Assembly (NCBI RefSeq): GCF_018919165.1
Contig: NZ_JAHLQM010000006.1
Coordinates: 1 to 64,000, forward strand
DNA: 64,000 nt
Direction of reading: 5' to 3'
Source: Amphibacillus sp. MSJ-3
GTDB taxonomy: Bacteria > Bacillota > Bacilli > Bacillales > Amphibacillaceae
Position numbers and translations under genes: made by a program. The notes under the pieces were generated by a model. That model did not search any database and had not been told where the DNA came from. It saw only the letters and a program-made list of their open reading frames with translations. Shown here one piece after another: positions 57,117-64,000 of the stretch (the stretch's first letter is position 1; each line of letters opens with the position of its first letter).

Positions 57117-57770
57117 TTACCACTTATCAATTTTTGACCGGTCACCTTTACTATTCGCTTTTTTACAAAAGCGCTTCGATAATTCTCCTTTTATATCGGT
57201 TAAAGCAATGTCTTGTTGCTCCATCATAACAAAGGTGTGATAAAAAAGATCACAAATTTCTAAAACAAGTTCATCGTGGTTATTATTTTTAGCCGCAATT
57301 ACCACTTCCCCAGCTTCTTCAATAACTTTCTTACTAATTTTATCGATGCCTTTGTCAAACAAATAATTTGTATACGATCCTTCCACTCGTGTTTGTTTTC
57401 GATCATTAATCTCTTTTAATACATGTTCAAAGATCGCCTCATCATAATTATGATTGGAACTGTTCGCTTGAATTGAATTAAAAAAGCAACTTTTCATTCC
57501 CGTGTGACATGCCGGACCATTTGGAGTGACTTCTATTAACAGTGTATCTTGATCACAATCAAGCGATATAGACTCTACTTTTTGTGTATGGCCTGAAGTT
57601 TCTCCTTTGTGCCATAATGATTCACGTGAGCGAGAATAAAACCAGGTTTCCCCTGTTGAACAAGTCTTTTGATAAGCTTCCTCATTCATATAAGCTAACA
57701 TAAGCACTTCTTTTGTCTTGACATCAACAATTATTGCAGGAACTAATCCTTTTGAAAAATCAGGTTTCAT
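57117..57770 (-). CDS. hisI: Bifunctional phosphoribosyl-AMP cyclohydrolase / phosphoribosyl-ATP pyrophosphatase
   Basis: Steps 2 and 3 of histidine synthesis in one protein (HisIE type). The 217-residue protein has the cyclohydrolase domain first ([10 protein letters not shown] and [11 protein letters not shown] metal-binding segments, about residues 75-95). The pyrophosphatase domain follows ([18 protein letters not shown], about 150-165). It overlaps hisF by 11 bp and ends the operon. No strong terminator hairpin was found in 57071-57116. Confidence 0.94.
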   Translation of the reverse strand: MKPDFSKGLVPAIIVDVKTKEVLMLAYMNEEAYQKTCSTGETWFYSRSRESLWHKGETSGHTQKVESISLDCDQDTLLIEVTPNGPACHTGMKSCFFNSIQANSSNHNYDEAIFEHVLKEINDRKQTRVEGSYTNYLFDKGIDKISKKVIEEAGEVVIAAKNNNHDELVLEICDLFYHTFVMMEQQDIALTDIKGELSKRFCKKANSKGDRSKIDKW

Positions 57771-58518
57771 GAATTGTCACCCCACTTTCTTTACAAAGTT
57801 GTTTAACGTCTTTAATTGTATAGATCCCCTCATGAAAAATTGAAGCTGCCAAACCTGCTGAAGCATTGGTTTGTTGAAAAACTTCAACAAAATGTTTAGG
57901 TGAACCTACTCCACCAGATGCAATAACCGGAATATTTACTGCATCTACAACAACTTTCGTTAATTCAAGATCGTAACCTGATTTTACTCCATCACGATCC
58001 ATACTTGTTAATAATATTTCGCTTGCTCCACGCTTGGCTACTTCTTTTGCCCACTGAATAACATCTATTCCTGTATCCTTTTTTCCACCGTGGGTCATCA
58101 CATGCCAACCACCATCTACTTTTTTGGCATCAATCGCAATTGTTAAGATGGGAAAGCCAAATTTAACAACTGTTTCATTGATCAAGTCCGGTTGATTAAC
58201 AGCAGCTGAATTTATACTGACTTTATCTGCACCAGCTTGTAAAGCATCAGTAATATCAGTTAGTGAACTGATGCCACCACCTACAGTTAACGGAATTGAA
58301 ATCACTTGCTTCACTTGCTCAACCAGTTTCAACTTGTTCTTCCTTGCTTCATTGGTTGCTGAGATATCTAAAAGTATCAGTTCATCAGCACCTGATTCAG
58401 AATATGCTTTCGCCATTGATACGGGGTCACCTAATTGTCTTAAAGAAACAAAATGCGTTCCTTTAACAACTTGGCCATCTTTTATATCTAAACAGGGAAT
58501 AATTCGTTTAACTTTCAT
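57760..58518 (-). CDS. hisF: Imidazole glycerol phosphate synthase, cyclase subunit
   Basis: Makes imidazole glycerol phosphate and AICAR using ammonia from HisH. The 252-residue TIM barrel has the catalytic aspartates in PCLDIKDG (residue 11) and AIDAKK (near 128). The four gate residues at the ammonia entrance (Arg in KRIIP, Glu in ADELILLD, Lys in ADKVSIN, Glu in SEILLTS) are kept. That suggests HisF still works with a glutaminase partner, yet hisH is not in the operon. It overlaps hisA by 4 bp. Confidence 0.95.
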   Translation of the reverse strand: MKVKRIIPCLDIKDGQVVKGTHFVSLRQLGDPVSMAKAYSESGADELILLDISATNEARKNKLKLVEQVKQVISIPLTVGGGISSLTDITDALQAGADKVSINSAAVNQPDLINETVVKFGFPILTIAIDAKKVDGGWHVMTHGGKKDTGIDVIQWAKEVAKRGASEILLTSMDRDGVKSGYDLELTKVVVDAVNIPVIASGGVGSPKHFVEVFQQTNASAGLAASIFHEGIYTIKDVKQLCKESGVTIHET

Positions 58519-59222
58519 AACTGACGGACTCCTTGTAAAGTAATTTTCCCTTGGTAAATAGCCTTACCTACAATCGCTTCACTAATTCCAATTTCTGAGA
58601 TTGCTTTAATATCATCATACTGGCTAATACCTCCAGAAGCAATAATCTTACAGTTCACAGCACTATTCAATTCCTCTAGCTGCTCTAAATTGGGTCCAGA
58701 CATCGTCCCATCTTTGGATATATCAGTAAAAACAATCGTTTGAGCACCTAGACTTTCCATTTGTTGAGCAAATTCAATATAGTCAACAGCGGTGACCGTC
58801 TCCCATCCATGGCTTGCTACTTTCCTATTTTTCGCATCAATTCCAACAACAATTGCCTCGGGGTATTTGGTAATCGCTTGTTTCAAAAAGTTTAAGTCCT
58901 CCAATGCTGCCGTCCCAACGACTAATCGACTTGCTCCATTATTGATTAACTGATCAACCGTATCCATCGTACGAATTCCACCACCGATTTGAATTGGAAT
59001 AGAGGATTTTTCACAAAGTTGTTCAATTAATCGATATTGTCTGTTGTTCTGATCACGTGCACCATCAAGATCGACAATATGAACAATCTCGGCACCGTCA
59101 TCAATAAACCGTTGCAATTGCTTAATCGGGTTATCGGCAACCTGTTCTGTATGATTAAAGTTACCTTGATATAGTCGAACGCATTTTCCATTGAGCAAAT
59201 CAATTGCTGGTATAACTCTCAT
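58515..59222 (-). CDS. hisA: Phosphoribosylformimino-AICAR-P isomerase
   Basis: Step 4 of histidine synthesis. The 235-residue TIM barrel begins MRVIPAIDLLNGKCVRLYQG (catalytic Asp8) with TDISKDGTMSGPN near residue 165. A GGAGTG ribosome site is present. It is separated from hisB by 192 bp, where hisH normally lies. Confidence 0.95.
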   Translation of the reverse strand: MRVIPAIDLLNGKCVRLYQGNFNHTEQVADNPIKQLQRFIDDGAEIVHIVDLDGARDQNNRQYRLIEQLCEKSSIPIQIGGGIRTMDTVDQLINNGASRLVVGTAALEDLNFLKQAITKYPEAIVVGIDAKNRKVASHGWETVTAVDYIEFAQQMESLGAQTIVFTDISKDGTMSGPNLEQLEELNSAVNCKIIASGGISQYDDIKAISEIGISEAIVGKAIYQGKITLQGVRQL

Positions 59223-59414
59223 TTCAACACTCCTTCACATTTATTTCTTCTATATTTTATTAACTCGTAGGTTGCCATAAAGTGTAATGGAACAAGGATT
59301 GAATTTTTCTCTCAATGATTGAGGAAAGTCATTCTATTTTATAGACCTAATACACAGTTGATAGGTGTATTGTGTTTAAATAATGAAAATATACGAAATG
59401 ATCGTGCAATCAGT
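59223..59414 (-). other. 192-bp gap at the expected hisH position
   Basis: No frame longer than a few codons resembles HisH (no GMGN start, no glutaminase Cys motif). The main structure is an AATACAC/GTGTATT hairpin (about 59350-59372) without a T-run. A new promoter for hisAFI could lie here. Confidence 0.7.
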
Positions 59415-60002
59415 TTATTCTATTAATCCTTTAGTAGAGTTAATTCCTTTAATCTCCGGATTGATTTTGATTGCCTCACCAAATGCCTTACCTAATGCTT
59501 TAAATATGGCTTCAATTTTATGGTGCGTGTTTATGCCATAAAGAACCCTTGTGTGCAAGGTAATTCCTGCATGGGTTGAAAAGGCTTGTAAGAATTCTCT
59601 AACTAACTCTGTATCAAAGTTTCCTAGTTTTTGATTTGTTAATTCAGCATCAAAAACTAAGTAAGGGCGTCCGCTAATATCAAGTGAGACAAATCCCAAG
59701 GCCTCATCCATTGGAACATATGCTGTCCCATAACGATTAATTTGTTCTTTATCGCCGAGAGCTTCTTTGACCAGTTGACCAATAACAATCCCTACATCTT
59801 CAACTGTGTGGTGTCCGTCAACTTCCAGATCACCATTCGCCTTAACAAGCAACCCAAACCGGCCATGGCTAGCAAATAAAGTTAACATATGATCAAAAAA
59901 GCCAATTCCAGTCTCAATTTCTACTTCTTTTGAACCATCTAATGATACGGTTACTTCAACTTCTGTTTCAAATGTTTTTCTAGTTTTCTTTGCTTCTCTC
60001 AT
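59415..60002 (-). CDS. hisB: Imidazoleglycerol-phosphate dehydratase
   Basis: Step 6 of the pathway. The 195-residue monofunctional enzyme has the two manganese-binding repeats ([13 protein letters not shown] near residue 36; [10 protein letters not shown] near 61; later [13 protein letters not shown]). It lacks the fused phosphatase domain of enterobacteria, which fits the separate HisK here. It follows hisD by 23 bp. Confidence 0.95.
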   Translation of the reverse strand: MREAKKTRKTFETEVEVTVSLDGSKEVEIETGIGFFDHMLTLFASHGRFGLLVKANGDLEVDGHHTVEDVGIVIGQLVKEALGDKEQINRYGTAYVPMDEALGFVSLDISGRPYLVFDAELTNQKLGNFDTELVREFLQAFSTHAGITLHTRVLYGINTHHKIEAIFKALGKAFGEAIKINPEIKGINSTKGLIE

Positions 60003-60025
60003 TCATTTCCCTCTTTTCACATGAC

Positions 60026-61306
60026 TCAATTACTTACCCGTTTTGATACAGCACGTGCATGGCCTGATAACCGTTCTTCTTCTGCAATAGTCATAACATC
60101 AAAAGCAGCTTGTTTCAATGCTTGCTCGCTATAATATAAGAAAGTCGATTTCTTAACAAAATCGTCAACAGATAAGCCTGATGAAAACTTCGCTGTTCCG
60201 GATGTCGGGAGCACGTGATTTGGTCCTGCATAGTAGTCTCCTAGTGATTCCGGCGTATAATGGCCTAAGAATATTGAGCCTGCATGTTTAACATAACCTA
60301 AATAGCTTAACGGGTTATTTAATTGGATTTCCAAATGTTCTGGCGCTAATAGGTTGGATAGTCTAAAAGCTTCTTCAATATGATCAACTTTGATAAGCCC
60401 CCCTTGATTTTTAAGGGCTGTTGCAGCTATCTCAACTCGTGGTAAAGTAGCAAGCTGGTCTTTTAGTTCTTTTTCAGTTGCTTTAATTAAATCATTCGAA
60501 GTCGTAAACAGAAAGGACCTTGCTAATACATCATGTTCTGCTTGGGCAATTAAATCGGCGGCTACGTATGCAGGGTTAGCTGTCTCATCTGCTATAATAG
60601 CCACTTCTGAAGGTCCTGCAATCATATCAATTCCTACATCACCATATACTAAGGCCTTGGCAGCAGCGACATAAGAATTACCTGGGCCCACAATTTTATC
60701 AACTGGTCTTATGGTTTCAGTACCATAGGCAAGTGCTGCAATAGCTTGAATGCCACCAATTTTATAAATCCTTGTCACACCACAAATATCTGCAGCAACA
60801 GACAAGATCGGTTCAATTTGCTCCCCATTTCTAGCGGGTGTCACCATAACAACCTCATCAACCCCAGCCAAAACCGCAGGAATCGCATTCATGAGTACGG
60901 ATGATGGATAAGATGCTGTTCCTCCAGGTACGTATATTCCAACCTTTTCAATTGGTGTATAAAGTTGACCGGAGATTATATTCGAATCATTTTGCATAAA
61001 TTTAGATGTTTTTAATTGTTTTGTATGAAAAGCCTTAATATGATCAGCAGCCCGTTCTAAAGCTTTGATTGTTTTTGAATTAACCTGTGCCCATGCTTGT
61101 TTTCTCTCTTGATCCGTTACGGTGTAATGTTCCGGAACGATACCATCAAATTTCTCAACATACCGATCTAAGGCTTTATCCCCCTCCTCTTGTATGGCTG
61201 TAATCACCTCTTTGGCCACTTGATAAGCTTGATCAGACTGTAGACTAGATTTTTTTTGTTCAGATAACTGACATTCAAATTCCTTTGCTTGATAGATTCG
61301 TATCAA
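60026..61306 (-). CDS. hisD: Histidinol dehydrogenase
   Basis: Final two oxidation steps. The 426-residue zinc enzyme has GPGNSYVAAAKALVYG near residue 200, QAEHDVLARSFLF near 255 and LAPEHLEIQ near 320 with the catalytic Glu-His. It abuts hisG directly. Length is normal. Confidence 0.95.
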   Translation of the reverse strand: MIRIYQAKEFECQLSEQKKSSLQSDQAYQVAKEVITAIQEEGDKALDRYVEKFDGIVPEHYTVTDQERKQAWAQVNSKTIKALERAADHIKAFHTKQLKTSKFMQNDSNIISGQLYTPIEKVGIYVPGGTASYPSSVLMNAIPAVLAGVDEVVMVTPARNGEQIEPILSVAADICGVTRIYKIGGIQAIAALAYGTETIRPVDKIVGPGNSYVAAAKALVYGDVGIDMIAGPSEVAIIADETANPAYVAADLIAQAEHDVLARSFLFTTSNDLIKATEKELKDQLATLPRVEIAATALKNQGGLIKVDHIEEAFRLSNLLAPEHLEIQLNNPLSYLGYVKHAGSIFLGHYTPESLGDYYAGPNHVLPTSGTAKFSSGLSVDDFVKKSTFLYYSEQALKQAAFDVMTIAEEERLSGHARAVSKRVSN

Positions 61307-61924
61307 TTAAAAGGCCTCCTTTTGTTTTAATGATTCGATGATTACCCCTAACTCTTCACGTTTAATCTTCAATGATGAGCGATTAGCGATTAAGCGTGCA
61401 CTAAAAGTTAAAAATTCTTCATCAATAATTAGTCCGTTTTCTTTTAATGTCGTTCCTGTTTCTACAATATCAACAATACCATCTGCTAAACCTAATATTG
61501 GGGCTAATTCTACCGATCCCTCTAATTTAATAATATCAACGGATTCTCCATTCGCTTTGAAGAATGCCTTCGTAATCTTTGTGTATTTGCTTGCAATTGT
61601 TTTCTTTTGAGTAGGCCATTTCTTATCTTTTTCTTTGGCAACAGCCATACGGCAATGTCCAAAAGGAAGTGGAAATAAATCGTAAATATCGGGTTGGTAT
61701 TCTGCTAAAATATCCCCACCAACAACCCCAAGATCAGCAATTCCGTATTGGACATAAGTTGTTACGTCTACTCCTTTAGCAAAGATAAACTCAAATTGAT
61801 CAGTTTCAACCCTCAACTTTCGTCCTTTTTCTACTAATGGTTTAATCTCATAGCCTAAGGATGAAAAGAAATCTAAAAATTGTTTCTCAAGTCTTCCTTT
61901 TGTTAATGCTATAACTGGTTTCAT
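61307..61924 (-). CDS. hisG: ATP phosphoribosyltransferase, short form
   Basis: First step of histidine synthesis. The 205-residue short HisG lacks the C-terminal regulatory domain and needs HisZ, whose gene overlaps it by 4 bp. Motifs DLGVVGGDIL near residue 65 and the phosphate loop DGIVDIVETGTTLKENGL near 150 are present. Confidence 0.95.
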   Translation of the reverse strand: MKPVIALTKGRLEKQFLDFFSSLGYEIKPLVEKGRKLRVETDQFEFIFAKGVDVTTYVQYGIADLGVVGGDILAEYQPDIYDLFPLPFGHCRMAVAKEKDKKWPTQKKTIASKYTKITKAFFKANGESVDIIKLEGSVELAPILGLADGIVDIVETGTTLKENGLIIDEEFLTFSARLIANRSSLKIKREELGVIIESLKQKEAF

Positions 61925-63027
61925 GATTCCACCTCGTCTTGAACATGAATAATTTGGTCATAATGATGCTCTTTTGGCCGCTGATAAAGAATATCTACTT
62001 GAGCATCAGGGAAATTCATGCGCATTTTTTCTGCTTTCACATGAGTTTTAGGACAGGCCAATAAACAAACTTGCCTTTTCGCCGGTTCATCCTCCATTAT
62101 GGCTGTCAACACATCAACATAAAAGGCTAGGCCGACTGCGGAGATCTCTTTGTTAAACTGAGCATACAGCCGATCATATCTGCCACCAGAAAAACAAACA
62201 TCCCCATTTTTCTTCAAATAGCCACTAAACATCGTTCCACTGTAGTAACGTAATTTTCGAACACTACCAAGGTCAACAATAACATCTTGAACACCAAGTT
62301 GTTCAAGTGATGTTACCAATTGTTCGAGATGATCAATAATTTCGACTAGTTCTTCTGAATCCTTCCAGTGTTCCCGATATTCTACTAGAATTTCCTTACC
62401 ACCATATGCATGAATCAACTTAACTAAATGATTAGCTATTGATGGATGACCTTTTTCAACTGCGAGTTGGAAAACAACATCTTCTTGTTTATCATCCATT
62501 GCCACACGCAAGCTTTCTTCCTCATCTTCATTTAGCCCCAATGGTTTTATCATATAATCAAAGATTCCTGTATGACCCAATTCAATCATATATTGATCGA
62601 TTGATAATGCCTTTAGAACATCAACTGCAGTAAACAAAGTTTCCATTTCACCAAGTAATAAATCTGTTCTAATTAATTCAATGCCTGCTTGCTGTCTTTC
62701 GATTCCCTTTTCATCGTTTTGAAAAACAGAACCTTGATAGAACCATTTTGATTGACTTGGATTTTGAGTCATGAGTGCACGCGCAATCGCCGTCGTCCAA
62801 TCTGCCCGTAAAACTTCAATTTCCCCGTCACGATCGAACCATTTCAATAATTTATTAAATTCCATCCCAACATGGCGATTTGTAAAGGTTTGGGCATATT
62901 CAACAACTGGTGTTTCAATCGCATGATAGTTTCTCTGTTGGACAACTTTTCTAAAAATCGAGTTAACTTTTGCTTGATGATTTAGTTTTTCTCCGATTCT
63001 ATCTTGACTTCCCGATGGTAAAAACAT
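61921..63027 (-). CDS. hisZ: ATP phosphoribosyltransferase regulatory subunit
   Basis: The 368-residue HisRS-like paralogue has no catalytic aminoacylation and forms the hetero-octamer with short HisG, carrying histidine feedback. Recognisable parts: ETPVVEYAQTF near residue 38, LRADWTTAIARA near 75 and CFSGGRYDRLY near 285. It is the first gene of the operon; its promoter lies in the divergent region with hisK. Confidence 0.93.
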   Translation of the reverse strand: MFLPSGSQDRIGEKLNHQAKVNSIFRKVVQQRNYHAIETPVVEYAQTFTNRHVGMEFNKLLKWFDRDGEIEVLRADWTTAIARALMTQNPSQSKWFYQGSVFQNDEKGIERQQAGIELIRTDLLLGEMETLFTAVDVLKALSIDQYMIELGHTGIFDYMIKPLGLNEDEEESLRVAMDDKQEDVVFQLAVEKGHPSIANHLVKLIHAYGGKEILVEYREHWKDSEELVEIIDHLEQLVTSLEQLGVQDVIVDLGSVRKLRYYSGTMFSGYLKKNGDVCFSGGRYDRLYAQFNKEISAVGLAFYVDVLTAIMEDEPAKRQVCLLACPKTHVKAEKMRMNFPDAQVDILYQRPKEHHYDQIIHVQDEVES

Positions 63028-63058
63028 AGGTTCACTTCCGTTCTTTATTACTTTATTG

Positions 63059-63114
63059 CTTTACTTCGGTAAAGTATTTTATTATACTTTACATTGACAA
63101 ATGAAAATTGTCAA
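63059..63114. promoter_or_regulatory. Palindromes in the hisZ-hisK divergent promoter region
   Basis: GTAAAGTAT (63069-63077), 6 bp, ATACTTTAC (63084-63092) is a perfect 24-bp palindrome covering the TATAAT-like -10 of hisZ. A further half-site CTTTAC (63059-63064) forms a hairpin with TTCG loop. Next to it TTGACAA (63094-63100), 7 bp, TTGTCAA (63108-63114) is a second palindrome. Both look like repressor sites for the his genes. Confidence 0.6.
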
Positions 63115-63162
63115 CAGCTATTTTTCTGTATAATACAAGATATGAAACGAGGAGGAATTGAG

Positions 63163-63981
63163 ATGCGGTTTATTGGTGATTATCATATACATACCCCCTT
63201 TTGCCCACACGGTTCTAGCGATGATTGGGAGCAATATATTTTAAAAGCCATTGCACTAGGACTAGAGGAATTGAGTTTTACAGAACATGCCCCACTCCCC
63301 CGCTCATTCATTGATCCTGTCCCTGAACAGGATAGTGCCATGAATTGGAGGGATTTACCGACCTACTTAAAACTAGGAAATGAGTTGAAAATAAAATATC
63401 AAGATCAAATAAAAATTAATATTGGTTTTGAGGTTGATTATATTGAGGGTTATGAACAAGAGACAAAACAATTTTTAGATCTATACGGTGATCAAATTGA
63501 TGACTCAATTTTATCTGTTCATATGTTAAAGATTGCTGAAGGTCAATATGGCTGCCTAGATTTCAGTCCAGAAGTTTTTTCATCTATTGTTGAAGCATTT
63601 GGTTCTGTTGAATCGGTATATCATCAATATTACCAAACCTTAAAGATGGCAATTGAAGCTAACCTGGGGTATTACAAGCCAACAAGGATTGGCCATTTAA
63701 CCTTAATCGAGAAATTTTCCAAAAAGTTTCCCGTCCAAATTAACCAATTAAATCCTATCGATCAGTTGCTGGATTTGATCAAGGAGAAAAACTATGCATT
63801 GGATTTAAATACTGCTGGTTTATATAAGCCAGATTGCCAATCTATCTACCCAAACCAGCAAGTCACCAACAAGGCGAAAGAAATGGGGATTCCACTTATA
63901 CCAGGTTCAGATAGCCATGAATCAGCTACTATTGCACGCGGTTTTTCACATATTAAGGACTATATAACTTATTCAGACTAA
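63163..63981 (+). CDS. hisK: Histidinol-phosphatase, PHP family
   Basis: Dephosphorylates histidinol phosphate. The 272-residue metal-dependent PHP enzyme starts MRFIGDYHIHTPFCPHGSSDD with the HxH metal site and keeps ELSFTEHAPLP near residue 45 and PGSDSHES near 245. ATG 63163 follows AGGAGG by 7 bp; a longer frame from 63094 would start inside the operator region. TATAAT at 63129-63134 is its likely -10 box. It is transcribed away from hisZ. Confidence 0.93.
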   Translation: MRFIGDYHIHTPFCPHGSSDDWEQYILKAIALGLEELSFTEHAPLPRSFIDPVPEQDSAMNWRDLPTYLKLGNELKIKYQDQIKINIGFEVDYIEGYEQETKQFLDLYGDQIDDSILSVHMLKIAEGQYGCLDFSPEVFSSIVEAFGSVESVYHQYYQTLKMAIEANLGYYKPTRIGHLTLIEKFSKKFPVQINQLNPIDQLLDLIKEKNYALDLNTAGLYKPDCQSIYPNQQVTNKAKEMGIPLIPGSDSHESATIARGFSHIKDYITYSD

Positions 63982-64000
63982 AAACAGCGATAAAAATTTA

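Noticed and set aside
57117-57229. Plus-strand frame continuing past msrA into hisI
   Set aside because: Runs antisense through the HisIE coding region and across a terminator; composition is not protein-like.
59223-59414. Possible hisH remnant
   Set aside because: Reading all minus-strand frames gave no stretch resembling the glutaminase start or its active-site cysteine, so it is reported as a gap and not as a pseudogene.

Overview
This 64 kb window is AT-rich chromosomal DNA from a low-GC Gram-positive bacterium of the Bacillaceae. It carries Bacillaceae housekeeping families (IDEAL-domain, YndM/DUF2512, CvfB, TrhP pair, YqxD) with strong AGGAGG-type ribosome sites. Three less usual traits occur together: a complete V-type ATPase operon whose rotor subunit keeps the sodium ligands known from Enterococcus hirae, the upper mevalonate pathway (thiolase, HMG-CoA synthase, HMG-CoA reductase), and several metal and thiol systems. 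This mix suggests a fermentative or facultatively anaerobic, salt- or alkali-tolerant member such as the Amphibacillus/Halolactibacillus group. That placement is inference; no rRNA or other marker is present.

Layout. 1-9.5 kb: the tail of an IS30-like transposase, then small metabolic genes (phosphatase, 7Fe-type ferredoxin, acylphosphatase, frataxin-like iron chaperone), the tRNA-hydroxylation pair trhP1/trhP2, a heterodimeric BmrC/BmrD-type multidrug ABC exporter behind a probable transcription attenuator, and a glyoxalase-like protein. 9.5-15.4 kb: a deoxyribosyltransferase, an antiporter, and a thiol-redox set (TlpA-like protein, CcdA, glutaredoxin) split by an IS3-family element, with a palindromic operator in the glutaredoxin promoter. 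15.4-22 kb: a duplicated and partly degraded gene of unknown function, an IS1634-family element flanked by a 284-bp direct repeat, a FAD/Rieske oxidoreductase and a Gly/Pro-rich protein.

22-35 kb: two heavy-metal P-type ATPases and a zinc-sensor-type ArsR repressor with its operator, an MFS exporter, the mevalonate genes, Ogt and a pair of half-size chromate transporters. 35-48 kb: htpG behind a CIRCE element, an IDEAL-domain protein, the nine-gene V-ATPase operon and cvfB. 48-64 kb: amino-acid metabolism (ilvA, T-box-controlled proBA, ilvE facing a GltC-like regulator), manganese pyrophosphatase, msrA, and the his operon hisZGDB-AFI with hisK divergent. hisH is absent from its expected place.

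The points most worth a second look are the 284-bp repeat around the IS1634-type element, the missing hisH, the attenuator with an eight-codon open frame over its hairpin, the operator in the glutaredoxin promoter, the CIRCE element at htpG, and a family of rearranged intergenic repeats. No CRISPR array, tRNA, rRNA, prophage or clearly new multi-gene defence system was seen.
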